Positions 7,938-16,754 are shown, counted from the first letter of the stretch. The stretch is DNA of 64,000 nt from Myxococcaceae bacterium JPH2 (GCA_016458225.1 JAEMGR010000003.1:961809-1025808), one strand, 5' to 3'. Numbers and translations are program-made. Notes: a model not told the origin generated them from the sequence alone.

Positions 7938-9199
7938 GGGCTCGGGGACTCCGAGGTCGCGGGCGTGAACGTCGGACGGTCGAACAGCTCCACGTCCACG
8001 CGGTCGCCCTCGGCGAAGTCGGCGCGGCCGGTGGGGAGGACGGCCCAGCCCTCCGCGCCCACGTTCTGCAGAATCTGCCCCGAGCCTTGAGGCCGCAGCC
8101 GCGCCCACGGGTCGCCACCGTCGCCTCGCGATTCCAGCGCGGAGACGGTGAGGAGATAGGTGAGGCCCGCTTGCTTGTGCCGAGCCTCGGTGAGTCGCGC
8201 GGTGATGCGACGGCGATGCTCGTGCACGCCCTGATGTCGCAGCAGGAGCGGGCGCGCGAGCTGGTCGAACGCGACGGTGGCCGCGCCAGGATTGCCGGGC
8301 AGCACGACGACGGCGGTGGTGCCCAGGCGCGCCACGGCCACGGGCTTGCCGGGCTTGAGGGCCACGCCGTCCACGAGGAACCGCGCACCAAGCGCGGTCA
8401 GCACGCGCTTCACGTGGTCACGGTCTCCCACCGACGCGCCGCCGGTGGTGATGAGCACGTCCACCTCGGGCGCGAGGCGCAGCAGGGCGTCTCGCAGCGC
8501 GGCCTCGTCGTCGCGCACGCGAGTGAGCTGTGTCACCTGCGCGCCGGCCTCACGGGCGAGCGCGGAGACGAGGACGAGGTTGCTCTCGTAGACCTGGTGC
8601 GCGAGCGCGGGCTGGCCGGGAGCGACCAGCTCATCTCCCGTGGCGAGCACCGCCACGCGTGGGGCGGGGCGCACCAGCGCGGTGGTGTCTCCCAGGGACG
8701 CGAGCACGCCGAGCACGGCCGCATCCACGCGCAGCCCTGCTGAGAAGAGCGGGCTGCCGGAGAGGACTTCCTCGCCCATTCGGCGCAGGTCGTGGCCCGG
8801 AGTGACGGTGACGAAGATGTCGACCTCGCGTCCCTCATCGGCGGGGCGCGCGGCCTCCTGGCGGACGATGGCGTCGGCTCCGTTGGGGAGCGGGGCGCCG
8901 GTGAAGATGCGGGCGGCCTCGCCGGGGCGCAGCGCGCGAGCGGGCAGGGCACCGGCGTAGACGGTGTCGACGACGCGCAGGCGCACCGGGTGGTCGCGGT
9001 TGGCGCCTCGCGTCTCCTCGGCGCGCACGGCCCAGCCATCCATCGCGGAGTTGTCGCAGCCCGGCAGCGAGCGTGTCGCGCGGAGCGGCGCGGCCAGGAA
9101 GCGCCCATGGGCGAGCGCGAGCGGCAGACGCTCGGGGGCCGCGGGAGCGATGGCGCCGAGGGCGGCCTGCCGCGCGGCGGAGAGGGACAGGAGCGACAT
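7934..9199 (-). CDS. moeA: MoeA, molybdopterin molybdenumtransferase
   Basis: A 421-residue MoeA protein that inserts molybdate into adenylylated molybdopterin. It contains the family signatures LPGCDNSAMDGWAVRA near residue 45, IFTGAPLPNGADAIVRQE, the MoCF-binding fold with LATGDELV and ITTGGASVGDRDHVK, and LKPGKPVAVARLG followed by LPGNPGA. All core motifs are intact and the length is normal. It is the first gene of the minus-strand unit moeA-mobB-fdhD and is divergent from mobA 217 bases away. Confidence 0.95.
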   Translation of the reverse strand: MSLLSLSAARQAALGAIAPAAPERLPLALAHGRFLAAPLRATRSLPGCDNSAMDGWAVRAEETRGANRDHPVRLRVVDTVYAGALPARALRPGEAARIFTGAPLPNGADAIVRQEAARPADEGREVDIFVTVTPGHDLRRMGEEVLSGSPLFSAGLRVDAAVLGVLASLGDTTALVRPAPRVAVLATGDELVAPGQPALAHQVYESNLVLVSALAREAGAQVTQLTRVRDDEAALRDALLRLAPEVDVLITTGGASVGDRDHVKRVLTALGARFLVDGVALKPGKPVAVARLGTTAVVVLPGNPGAATVAFDQLARPLLLRHQGVHEHRRRITARLTEARHKQAGLTYLLTVSALESRGDGGDPWARLRPQGSGQILQNVGAEGWAVLPTGRADFAEGDRVDVELFDRPTFTPATSESPSP

Positions 9200-9416
9200 G
9201 ACTCGGCCGCACCTTAAGCGCGTGCGCGAGTTCCTTGTCCATCGTCACGGCGTGAGGGGTGCTCGCCTCCCTCCTGACCTGTCGGGAAGGAGGCGATGGT
9301 TCGGGATGCGGCCCTGGGTCATTCTCGCCGGCCTTGGAGTGCAACGGGAGCGCAGCGGGAGCGTCGCGCTCGCGTGACACGGGGCCGGCATGGGACGGTG
9401 TCCGAGGGAGGTGTGC

Positions 9417-10037
9417 GTGGAGAAGAGTGCCCGAGCCCCGGAGCATCCGGACGTGACGCTCGCCCTCATCGCGGGAGGACGCGGGACGCGGCTGTCCGGC
9501 GTGGCGAAGGGGCTGCTCGTCGTCGAGGGGCGCACGGTGATGGAGCGACAGCTCGCATTGGCCCCGCTGTTCGCGGAGGTGGTGCTGGTGGCGAACGCGC
9601 CGGAGCCCTATGCGCGCTTCGGGCTGCGCACGGTGCCGGACGCCATCGCGGGGAAGGGCGCGCCGGGGGGCGTGCACGCGGCGCTGGGGGCCGCGCGGAC
9701 ACCTTGGGTCTTCACGGTGGCGTGCGACATGCCCTTCGTCTCGGCCGAGGTGGTGCGCGCGGTGCTGGCGGCGCGGAGCTCGGAGGTGGACGCGGTCTGC
9801 GGTGAGGTCGAGGGGCGATGGGAGCCGTTGCTCGCGGTGTATCGCGCGGGGCTCGCGGCGGAGTGGGGTGCCGCGCTCGCGGAGGACCCCTCCCTGCGGC
9901 GACTGCTGGCGCGCGCGAGGACGCGGGTGCTGCCCGAGTCCGAGCTGCGCGCGGTGGATCCGACGTTGCGCGCCTGGGTGAACGTGAACACGCCCGAAGA
10001 ACTCGCGCGCCACGGCGTCTCCCTGCCGACGCGATAG
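9417..10037 (+). CDS. mobA: MobA, molybdenum cofactor guanylyltransferase
   Basis: About 206 residues of a MobA-type nucleotidyltransferase, with the GTP-binding signature LIAGGRGTRLSGVAKGLL, AGKGAPGGVHAAL, the metal-site motif ACDMPFV, and the C-terminal NVNTPEEL typical of MobA. The GTG at 9417 is chosen because GGAGG lies five bases upstream; an ATG at 9390 has no ribosome site and would add nine unrelated residues. It is divergent from moeA, so one intergenic region of about 200 bases probably serves both cofactor units. Confidence 0.88.
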   Translation: MEKSARAPEHPDVTLALIAGGRGTRLSGVAKGLLVVEGRTVMERQLALAPLFAEVVLVANAPEPYARFGLRTVPDAIAGKGAPGGVHAALGAARTPWVFTVACDMPFVSAEVVRAVLAARSSEVDAVCGEVEGRWEPLLAVYRAGLAAEWGAALAEDPSLRRLLARARTRVLPESELRAVDPTLRAWVNVNTPEELARHGVSLPTR

Positions 10038-10049
10038 CGCGGCGTGCGC

Positions 10050-10077
10050 CGGGCCCCGCCCGCGTGGACGGGGCCCG
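10050..10077. terminator. bidirectional hairpin terminator between mobA and the DHS-like gene
   Basis: A perfect 9-bp stem, CGGGCCCCG (10050-10058) with CGGGGCCCG (10069-10077), around a 10-base loop. It lies in the 53-base gap between two convergent genes. No strong U-tract follows on either strand, so termination may need extra factors. Confidence 0.6.
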
Positions 10078-10090
10078 ACACGTCACGGGC

Positions 10091-11116
10091 TCAGCGGCAC
10101 GCGTCCACGAGCCGACGCCGCGGCCGTCCCTCCCAACCGCGCTGGTGGAAGGCGTAGCCCGCGACCAGCGGCAGGGTGACGGTGGCCTCGCCGTAGACCA
10201 TCTGCTCGTGCACGGTGGACACCTTGCCCCAGCTGCTGGCCTCGCGGAGGGTGGATCCGGAGAGGGCGCCGTCGCGCTCGTCAGCCACGGTGAGCTGGAT
10301 GGCGTACTGGTGCATGTCCACGGGCTTGCCGACGAAGTCCGCGGCCACCACCACGTCCTGCGCGAAGTTCTTCGGCACGCCGCCGCCCACCATGAACAGG
10401 CCGGAGGTGTCCATGGCGAGCCGGCAGCGCGTCAGCTCCAGGAAGTCTCGTGCGCTGTCGATGGACAGGTGGGGTTGGCCCTGCCGCTCCCACTGGTGAC
10501 GCACGAGCCCGAAGCCCGCCGAGCAATCACTGAAGGCGGGGACGAAGATGGGCACGCCCGCCTCGTGCGCGGCGAGCACCACGCTGTCGCGCGTCTTCCC
10601 GTGCTGCGCGAGGTAGCGCCCCATCTCGCCAATGAACTCACGCGAGGAGTAGGGCCGCGGCTCCAACGCGCTGGCGAGGGTGGCGATGGTGGCGTCGCAC
10701 TCGCGCAGCTCGTCCTCGTTGATGAACGTGTCGTAGATGCGGTCGATGTGCAGCTCACGCAGGGCGTTGTCGTCCGCGTCGGCGCGGCCTCGGTAGTGGC
10801 GGAAGCCCAGCGCCTCGAAGAAGTCCTGGTCGACGATGAGCGCGCCCGTGGCGACGATGGCGTCCACCATGCGGTTGCGCACCAGCTCCACCACCACCTG
10901 CTTCAGGCCCGCGGAGAAGAGGCTGCCCGCCAGGCAGAGGATGATGCCGCAGCGCTCGTCGCGCAGCATGGCGTCATAGAGGGTGGCGGCGCGGTGGAGG
11001 TTGCGCGCCTGGAAGGCCATCTTCCCCATGGCCTGGACGAGCGGACGCACGTCATGCGCCCGGATGTCGATGTGCTCGATGGTGTCGCGAAGATGCTCGG
11101 CTTGAGAGGGAGTCAC
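10091..11116 (-). CDS. deoxyhypusine-synthase-family protein
   Basis: About 341 residues resembling deoxyhypusine synthase: IIEHIDI-like N-terminus (RDTIEHIDIRAHDVRPLV), GIILCLAGSLFSAGLKQVVVELV, DAIVATGALIVDQDFFEALG, VPIFVPAFSDCSAGFGL, and GGGVPKNFAQD, which carries the lysine equivalent to the covalent-intermediate lysine of eukaryotic DHS. Bacterial homologues lack an eIF5A substrate and several act on polyamines (for example homospermidine formation), so the substrate here is unknown. GTG 11116 is preferred; an in-frame ATG at 11224 would add 36 low-complexity residues. It is convergent with mobA. Confidence 0.85.
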   Translation of the reverse strand: MTPSQAEHLRDTIEHIDIRAHDVRPLVQAMGKMAFQARNLHRAATLYDAMLRDERCGIILCLAGSLFSAGLKQVVVELVRNRMVDAIVATGALIVDQDFFEALGFRHYRGRADADDNALRELHIDRIYDTFINEDELRECDATIATLASALEPRPYSSREFIGEMGRYLAQHGKTRDSVVLAAHEAGVPIFVPAFSDCSAGFGLVRHQWERQGQPHLSIDSARDFLELTRCRLAMDTSGLFMVGGGVPKNFAQDVVVAADFVGKPVDMHQYAIQLTVADERDGALSGSTLREASSWGKVSTVHEQMVYGEATVTLPLVAGYAFHQRGWEGRPRRRLVDACR

Positions 11117-11491
11117 GTCGGAAGTGTCCTGCCTGGCCCGATGAACGAATCCAGGGGCCCAGGGCCGACGTGGCACCACCCGGAGCGTCCTTACGGCCTC
11201 TCCCGCTCGGGAGAAGACCGCCATCGGAGACGCCAGGTGGCATGAGCGGCTTCTCTAACGCGCGTCCGGATGGAGGGCAACCCTGTTGCTGTAGACGACC
11301 CGTTGCATCACTCCGATGCCAGGACACCGAGCGAGTTCACTCGCATGCGCACGTCCCACGAGCGGTGAAACATTCGCATGCCGCGCGCGACGCGGTGCGC
11401 ACCGTACCCATGGTGAAGCGCGCCGTCCGTGCTCGCGAGCCGCGCGAACCTGTGGAATCATGCCCCGCCATTCCGGGCTCGAGGGACGACG
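11117..11491. other. 375-base divergent intergenic region
   Basis: Lies between the DHS-like gene (minus) and the TIGR02265 gene (plus). It should contain both promoters, but I recognise no reliable -35/-10 pair, operator or RNA structure. Frames crossing it have no family motifs and a non-coding composition. Confidence 0.45.
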
Positions 11492-12106
11492 ATGCAGACC
11501 AGTCAATGGGATACACCCGAGGCCGTGGAGCGCGATTTGTCGCAGCGCCTCGCCGCCGTCTCCGATTCCGATACCACCCGCGGCATGTTCTTCCTGGGCG
11601 TGCTGGACGCGGTGCGCTTCCTGGGCGGCGAGTCGGCCGTGGCGGGCTGTCTGGCGCAGGCCGGAGAGCAGCGCGACTTCGTGCCCATGCAGACGTACCC
11701 CATCGGGCGCTTCCTCAAGCTGGCGTATGTCGCGGGGCACCAGCTCGCGGCGCAGTTCGGCGGCTTCGAGGACGCCATGCGCCGCATTGGCACGCAGGCC
11801 ACGTTGGATTTTCTCAGCTCCATGTTCGCGCGCGAGTTCGTCGCGCAGGCGGGCGGCGACCCGAAGAAGCTGCTGGACCTCTTGCACTCGGGTTACCGCA
11901 CGGCGCTCAGCTTTGGTGAGCGCTCGGTGGAGTGGACGGGGCCTCGCAGCGGGCGCGTGCTGATGAAGCGCTCCATCATGCCCATCCCCTACAACGAGGG
12001 CGTGCTGCGCGGCGCGCTGGAGATGGTGGGCGCGCGGGATGTGCAGATCACCAGTCAGGCCATCGCGCTGGACGAGGCGGTCTACGACACCTCGTGGGAT
12101 GACTGA
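11492..12106 (+). CDS. TIGR02265 (DUF2378) family myxobacterial protein
   Basis: A 204-residue protein of the TIGR02265 family, which is greatly expanded in myxobacteria. Typical features are the N-terminal RGMFFLGVLDAVRFLGG, the central FLKLAYVAGHQLAAQFGGFEDAM, FLSSMFAREFVAQAGGDPKKLL, and the C-terminal MPIPYNEGVLRGALEMVGARDVQI. No catalytic residues are known for the family. The ATG at 11492 follows GAGGGACGACG, a reasonable ribosome site, and removes 21 poorly conserved residues. It is convergent with the sugar dehydrogenase gene, only three bases apart. Function unknown. Confidence 0.8.
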   Translation: MQTSQWDTPEAVERDLSQRLAAVSDSDTTRGMFFLGVLDAVRFLGGESAVAGCLAQAGEQRDFVPMQTYPIGRFLKLAYVAGHQLAAQFGGFEDAMRRIGTQATLDFLSSMFAREFVAQAGGDPKKLLDLLHSGYRTALSFGERSVEWTGPRSGRVLMKRSIMPIPYNEGVLRGALEMVGARDVQITSQAIALDEAVYDTSWDD

Positions 12107-12109
12107 GCC

Positions 12110-13453
12110 TCACTTCGCCCCCAGCTTCGCCCCGACGTAGCGCACGCGGTAGATGCGCCCGTTGCCGTCGTCCGTGACGAGCAGGCTTCCGTCCGGCAGC
12201 TCCAGCAGCCCCACCGGCCGCGCGAAGGTGGTGGGGCCCGAGGGCTCCAGCAGGAAGCCGGTGAGGAAGTCCTCGAAGCCACCCTGGGGTTTCCCCTCGG
12301 GGGTGAAGGGGACGAACACCACCTTGTAGCCGGTGCCCTCCGAGCGGTTCCAACTGCCCCGGAACGCGACGAAGGCGCCCCCGCGGTAGCGCTCAGGGAA
12401 GGCCGTGCCCCGATAGAACGCGAGCCCGAGCGCCGCCGAGTGCGACGGGAAGAGCACGTCCGGCGTGAGCGTCTTCGCCACCAGGTCGGGCCGCTCGCTG
12501 TGCCCCTCCTTCATCCGCCGCGGGTCCACGTTCTTCGGGGACAGGTACGCGTAGGGCCAGCCGTAGAAGCCACCGGGTTGCAGGTGCGTGAGGTAGTCCG
12601 GCACCAGGTCATCGCCCAGCTCGTCCCGCTCGTTGACGGTGACGTAGGGCTCGTTCGTGCGCGGCTGGAAGTCCAGGCCCACGGGGTTGCGCAACCCGGA
12701 GGCCAGCGTCGTCCGCTCCGAGCCATCCAACGCCATGATTTGCACCGCGGCGCGCGGCGGCGCTTCCTCGCTCACGTTGCTTTGACTGCCCACGGTGACG
12801 AGCAGGTGTTGTCCATCCGGGCTCACCCGCACGTTGCGCGTCCAGTGCTGGTTGTAGCCAAGCCCTGGCAGCGCCGTGACCTCCTCGCCCGAGCCGGTGA
12901 GGCGCTCCTGTCCGCGGTGATAGGGATAGCGGCGCACGGCGTTGGTGTTGCCCACGTAGAAGTGGGTGCCCGTGAACGCCATCCCGAAGGGGAGGTTGAG
13001 GCCATTGCGCGCCTCGGCGAAGACCGCGCGCGCGTCGGCCACGCCGATGCCTCGCGTGTCGCGCAGGCGCTGGATGCGCTGCGCGCGGCTCTCGACGACG
13101 AGCACGTCTCCTTCGGGCGTGAGCGCGAGCCAGCGCGGCGCGGACAGCCCTTCCGCGAAGACGTTGACCGCGAAGCCCTCGGGCACGTGCAGCAGCGGAT
13201 CCGCGGGCACGGGGACGACGTCCGGTGACTTGCTGGCGCTCCGGGATGCGAAGGGCGGGGGCAGCGACTCCAGCGTCACGCGTCGTGGCGTGGGCTTCAG
13301 CACGTCGGTGCGCACGCGCGAGGCGGCGGGAGGCTCGGCGCGCGGCTTCGCGGTGCCCGCGTCGGGTGGCTCGGCGAAGGCGGGGACGGCGAGCAGCAGG
13401 GCCAGGGCGAAGCGGGAGGAAGGGCTCACGGACGGTCCTTTCCGCCGCAGCAT
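12110..13453 (-). CDS. secreted PQQ-type sugar (sorbosone) dehydrogenase-family protein
   Basis: A 447-residue exported protein with a signal peptide (FALALLLAVPAFA) and a proline-rich linker to about residue 85, then a six-bladed propeller of the soluble glucose/sorbosone dehydrogenase family. Readable blade motifs include FAVNVFAEGLSAPRWLAL, GDVLVVESRAQRI, LPFGMAFTGTHFYVGNTN, RNVRVSPDGQHLLVTVGS, ASGLRNPVGLDFQP, PDYLTHLQPGGFYGWPYAY and RPVGLLELPDGSLLVTDDG. These enzymes oxidise sugars with PQQ; cofactor use here is inferred. A GTG at 13429, with AAAGGA upstream, is an equally plausible start. It overlaps nothing and ends three bases from the convergent TIGR02265 gene. Confidence 0.85.
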   Translation of the reverse strand: MLRRKGPSVSPSSRFALALLLAVPAFAEPPDAGTAKPRAEPPAASRVRTDVLKPTPRRVTLESLPPPFASRSASKSPDVVPVPADPLLHVPEGFAVNVFAEGLSAPRWLALTPEGDVLVVESRAQRIQRLRDTRGIGVADARAVFAEARNGLNLPFGMAFTGTHFYVGNTNAVRRYPYHRGQERLTGSGEEVTALPGLGYNQHWTRNVRVSPDGQHLLVTVGSQSNVSEEAPPRAAVQIMALDGSERTTLASGLRNPVGLDFQPRTNEPYVTVNERDELGDDLVPDYLTHLQPGGFYGWPYAYLSPKNVDPRRMKEGHSERPDLVAKTLTPDVLFPSHSAALGLAFYRGTAFPERYRGGAFVAFRGSWNRSEGTGYKVVFVPFTPEGKPQGGFEDFLTGFLLEPSGPTTFARPVGLLELPDGSLLVTDDGNGRIYRVRYVGAKLGAK

Positions 13454-14009
13454 GCCGTGGCTTCCGCGCGGGGCGAGAGAGGTGGCCCCCGGGCCTCGGC
13501 GCGAAGTGTTGACCCCGGCGGCGACAGCGATTGTCGCGGGGCTGTTTGCCCTCGCGGGGCGCTGGGCGCGGTGCCTGGCTTTTCAACGCGCACGGGCTGT
13601 CCGCTGCTGGGACGCGGGTGTCCCGGCCGCGGGCAATGGGCCGCACGTGAGGGCCGTCGCTCCGAGCGTGGCCCTCTGCGTCGGAGCTGGCGCAGCTCTT
13701 GCTCTGTGGTCGCCGGCCCGTGGCGCGAGTCACTCCCTTTGCTCGGGGAATGGCGTGCCCGGGATGGACCGCGCGGCGCGTTGGAGTGGGTGGGCTGCTC
13801 CAGTTCGCGCGGGGAATGCAGCACGGGAGGCCGGCCGAAGCACTCCTCCCTTCGGCCGGCCTCTAAACTTGAGAATGTCTGATAGCGGCCCAACGGAAAA
13901 ATAAGGGACGCTGAAAACATCCACGCGCAGCCACGACCTTTGGTTAGAAAGAGGTCACGCGTGCCCCGGGTGAGGCTCTCCGAGGCGCGGACAGAGGAGA
14001 GGTTTCCAT
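13454..14009. other. 556-base divergent intergenic region containing a long hairpin
   Basis: Lies between the divergently transcribed sugar dehydrogenase and barrel protein genes. No frame here has coding character. The main recognisable structure is the 14-bp hairpin listed separately at 13827-13863. An AT-richer stretch at about 13865-13920 (TAAACTTGAGAATG and onward) directly precedes the barrel gene and is the best candidate for its promoter. Confidence 0.5.
13827..13863. promoter_or_regulatory. perfect 14-bp hairpin in a divergent promoter region
   Basis: Left arm GAGGCCGGCCGAAG (13827-13840), 9-base loop, right arm CTTCGGCCGGCCTC (13850-13863). The arms are perfectly complementary and contain a GGCCGGCC core. 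No gene ends nearby and no U-tract follows, so it is not an ordinary terminator. It could be an RNA-level element, part of a small RNA, or a protein-binding site. Confidence 0.55.
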
Positions 14010-14630
14010 ATGCGTGGTGCGAACAAGTTGCAGGCGCTGGCCGTCGCGGCCGGTCTCGTGGTGGCGTCGCAGGCGGGTGCGGCGGAGCAGATTACGGATC
14101 CGACGAAGGTGGCGCGTGAGCCGGGTTCGGCGAGCGGCTTCGGTCAGGCCGGGCAGATTGTCGTGAGCGCGGATGCGTCCGGCTTCTTCGGCTACAACAC
14201 GGGCTCTGACGCCCTCGTGCTCCACCTGGAGCCCGCGGCCGACTACTTCATCCAGCAGAACCTGTCGGTGGGCGCGGCGGCCCTCGTCGAGCAGGCCTTC
14301 CAGGACGGGCCGAACACGACGGCGCTCGGCGTGGTGGTGCGCGCCGGCTACAACCTGGGCGTGGCCGAGAAGGTTTCGCTCTGGCCGCGCGTGGCCTTCG
14401 GTCCGAAGTACGTCCACGTGAGCGGTGGCGGCAGCGACCTGGCGTTCGTGCTGGAGGGCTACCTGCCGGCGCTCTTCCACGTCACGCCGCACTTCTTCGT
14501 GGGCGCGGGTCCGCAGGTTCGCGCGCTCATCAGCGACCGGGGCGCGGGCGTCGTGGGCTCCAGCCAGGGCGCGTTCCAGGGCAACGACGTGACGATTGGC
14601 ATCTCCACCACGGTGGGCGGCTACTTCTAG
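14010..14630 (+). CDS. small outer-membrane beta-barrel protein
   Basis: A 206-residue protein with a clear signal peptide (LQALAVAAGLVVASQAGAA) and about eight predicted amphipathic beta-strands, for example YFIQQNLSVGAAALVEQAF, LGVVVRAGYNLGVAEKVSLW, PRVAFGPKYVHVSGG and HFFVGAGPQVRALI. It ends in a strand with a terminal Phe (TTVGGYF), the usual signal for BAM-dependent insertion. Size and pattern fit the OmpW/OmpX-like porin-fold group, but I cannot name a family. AGGAGAGG precedes the ATG by eight bases. It is followed by its own terminator and appears monocistronic. Confidence 0.75.
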   Translation: MRGANKLQALAVAAGLVVASQAGAAEQITDPTKVAREPGSASGFGQAGQIVVSADASGFFGYNTGSDALVLHLEPAADYFIQQNLSVGAAALVEQAFQDGPNTTALGVVVRAGYNLGVAEKVSLWPRVAFGPKYVHVSGGGSDLAFVLEGYLPALFHVTPHFFVGAGPQVRALISDRGAGVVGSSQGAFQGNDVTIGISTTVGGYF

Positions 14631-14677
14631 TCGGTCCCTGGCTCGTTCATCCGAATGAGCCTCGACGCAGCGGAGAG

Positions 14678-14706
14678 GACGGCCAGGTTGCCTCTGGCCG
14701 TCTTCC
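14678..14706 (+). terminator. intrinsic terminator after the barrel gene
   Basis: A perfect 9-bp stem GACGGCCAG (14678-14686) / CTGGCCGTC (14694-14702) with a 7-base loop, followed by TTCCC. It is placed about 50 bases after the stop codon of the barrel gene and upstream of the hydrolase gene. Confidence 0.7.
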
Positions 14707-14758
14707 CGTTGCGCAGGGGTGTTAGGATTTCCCGCGTTTCGCATGGTTAAGTCTGTCC

Positions 14759-15739
14759 ATGCGAGCGTTCCTCCTCCTGTCTTGCTTGCCGTTGTTTGCC
14801 TGTGCCACGACGCCGGCCGTATCGCCCCCGGCGCCCGTCAGCGGCAGCGCGCTGCATCGGGTCCAGCGGGTGAAGGTCGCGGAGGGCGTTGAGCTGGAGC
14901 TCCTCGACTTTGGTGGCCAGGGGCCCGCGCTCGTCTTCCTGACGGGCCTGGGCAACACGGGTCATGTCTTCGACGACTTCGCGCCGGAGTTCACTGCGGC
15001 GTACCACGTCTACTCCGTCACCCGCAGGGGGTTTGGCTCATCGAGCTGGCCCACGCAGGGCTATGACACCGCGACCTTGAGCACGGACGTGGTCCGGGTC
15101 CTGGACAGTCAGGGGATCGCGACCGCGGTGCTCGCGGGGCACTCCCTCGCCGGGGAGGAAATCACCTGGTTGGCGACCCATCACCCGGAGCGGGTGGAGA
15201 AGGTGGTCTTCCTGGACATCTCGACCAAGGGCGACCTGTCAGCGGAGCTCTATCGGGTCCTGCCTTTGCCGACCCCGCGCCCGCCCAATCCCGCGGACCT
15301 GGTGTCGCGCGCCACGGTGGCGGCCGCGCTCGCGCGAGGTCTCGGCGGGCCGGTCCCCGCGCATGAAGTCGATGAGACGGTCGAGTTCGATCCGAAGACG
15401 GGCCACTACCTGCGCGACCGCCAGTGGTCCGGCGCGGATGCGCAGCTGACGATGGGCGCGTTGAAGGTGGACTTCGCGGCCATCCGGGCCCCCGTCCTCT
15501 ACCTCCACACGGGTGAGCGTCCCCCCGACCAGGCGGAATGCTATGACGGCTTCGCCCAGATGACCCCCGCGCAGCAACAGAAGCTGCGGGAGATGACCCC
15601 CAAGGGAGTTCAGCGGGTGGATGAAGTCCGGCGCACGCCGGGCTGGAAGATCGTGCAGCTCGAGCATGCGGACCACTACGTCTGGATCACCAACCGTGAC
15701 GACGTGCTGCGCGAGATGAAGGCCTTTCTCAAGAGGTGA
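14759..15739 (+). CDS. alpha/beta-hydrolase lipoprotein
   Basis: A 326-residue alpha/beta-hydrolase. The N-terminus is a lipoprotein signal with the lipobox LFAC at Cys15, so the enzyme is probably anchored outside the cytoplasm. The catalytic core is recognisable: oxyanion region VFLTGLGNTGHVFDDFAP, RRGFGSSSW, the nucleophile elbow GHSLAGEE and a C-terminal LEHADHYVW supplying the histidine. A lid-like insertion runs from about 165 to 235. It resembles proline iminopeptidase/epoxide-hydrolase-like enzymes, but the substrate cannot be deduced. It is transcribed alone between two terminators. Confidence 0.82.
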   Translation: MRAFLLLSCLPLFACATTPAVSPPAPVSGSALHRVQRVKVAEGVELELLDFGGQGPALVFLTGLGNTGHVFDDFAPEFTAAYHVYSVTRRGFGSSSWPTQGYDTATLSTDVVRVLDSQGIATAVLAGHSLAGEEITWLATHHPERVEKVVFLDISTKGDLSAELYRVLPLPTPRPPNPADLVSRATVAAALARGLGGPVPAHEVDETVEFDPKTGHYLRDRQWSGADAQLTMGALKVDFAAIRAPVLYLHTGERPPDQAECYDGFAQMTPAQQQKLREMTPKGVQRVDEVRRTPGWKIVQLEHADHYVWITNRDDVLREMKAFLKR

Positions 15740-15871
15740 CGCGCAGTCCGCCGCGAAAGTCGGGGACGCCGCTCGGCGTCTCCGGTTGTCTTCAGCTGAG
15801 GCCGGACGTGTCGTGGCGAACCCCGGGCGTGACGGGGTTTGTCATTGGGATTGCCGGGAGTGGATGCGAAG

Positions 15872-15899
15872 AGGGCCGCGCTCCCGTGCGCGCGGCCCT
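15872..15899. terminator. hairpin terminator between convergent genes
   Basis: Stem AGGGCCGCGC (15872-15881) / GCGCGGCCCT (15890-15899) with an 8-base loop, immediately beyond the stop of the minus-strand lipoprotein gene; CTTC follows on that strand. A second, weaker hairpin (GACGCC/GGCGTC, 15765-15780) lies closer to the end of the plus-strand hydrolase gene. Together they separate the convergent genes. Confidence 0.6.
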
Positions 15900-15902
15900 T
15901 CG

Positions 15903-16754
15903 TCACTGACGCGCGAGCATCAATGCGCTGTCCACCCGAGACTGCTCCACCCATCCTCCTGCGGACGCCCCGCCCTCATGCGTGGACAGGTGGAGCTCCA
16001 GGTGCACGACGCGGGGCCCCAGCGCCTGGGCGTAGAGAAGGAGCAGGTGGGTCGCTTCGGTCAGGACGCGCGGCGACACGGGCTCGGTGTTGCCCTGGCC
16101 GCCTCGGGTCGCGCGCCAGTCGCGCAGCTTCCACGACACCAGGCGCCCGTCCTCCATGGTCACGTCCACGCCCACCCACGCCGCGCCCCCACGCGGCACC
16201 GCGACGGGGGCGAGCGCCTTCTGGAGTTGCTCCATCGCCCGCGTCAGGACCGCCTGCGAGATGCCCTTGTGGCGCAGGGGCAGCGGCCGGACCTCGGGTG
16301 GCCGCGCCGCCGTGGTGGATTGCTCCTTCTCCACCCGCCAGCGCGAGGCCTCCCGCCGCAAGATCAAGTACACCTCACCCGTGGGGTGCTGGCTCAGCTC
16401 GGTGAGCGCTCGTGCCACGTCGCCTTGCGTGTCCTCCGCGTCCACGGGGGTGCCCTCGTTCGCGTCGCGCCGCATGGCCTGGTAGCCCGTCAGCGTCAGC
16501 GCGCCCCGCTCGGACCAGAAGGTGAACACCAGCCGCGTGCCCACCTCGCGCACGCCCTCGGCCACGCCCCAGACTTGAGACGTGGCCAGCGCCACCTCCG
16601 CGTCGCGCGCCTCCTCCCAGGCCTCCTCGTCCATCGCCATCAGACCCGAGCCCCGATGCGTGCTCGGGCAGCCGCTCAGCCCTGCTCCCAGCAAGGCCAG
16701 AAGGACAGCCCGCCGCGCCTGCGGGAACGGGAAGGAGAGGGTAGGGATTCGCAT
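15903..16754 (-). CDS. lipoprotein of unknown function
   Basis: A 283-residue protein with a basic N-terminus, a hydrophobic core and a lipobox (GLSGC, Cys29), so it is probably an outer-membrane or periplasmic lipoprotein. The mature part is mixed alpha/beta, without repeats or known catalytic motifs. It has a PheTrp-rich strand region (TRLVFTFWSERGALTLTGY) and a C-terminal half resembling a small ligand-binding fold (WVGVDVTMEDGRLVSWKLRDW). I do not recognise a family. It has its own terminator and an AT-richer region upstream, so it appears monocistronic. Confidence 0.65.
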   Translation of the reverse strand: MRIPTLSFPFPQARRAVLLALLGAGLSGCPSTHRGSGLMAMDEEAWEEARDAEVALATSQVWGVAEGVREVGTRLVFTFWSERGALTLTGYQAMRRDANEGTPVDAEDTQGDVARALTELSQHPTGEVYLILRREASRWRVEKEQSTTAARPPEVRPLPLRHKGISQAVLTRAMEQLQKALAPVAVPRGGAAWVGVDVTMEDGRLVSWKLRDWRATRGGQGNTEPVSPRVLTEATHLLLLYAQALGPRVVHLELHLSTHEGGASAGGWVEQSRVDSALMLARQ

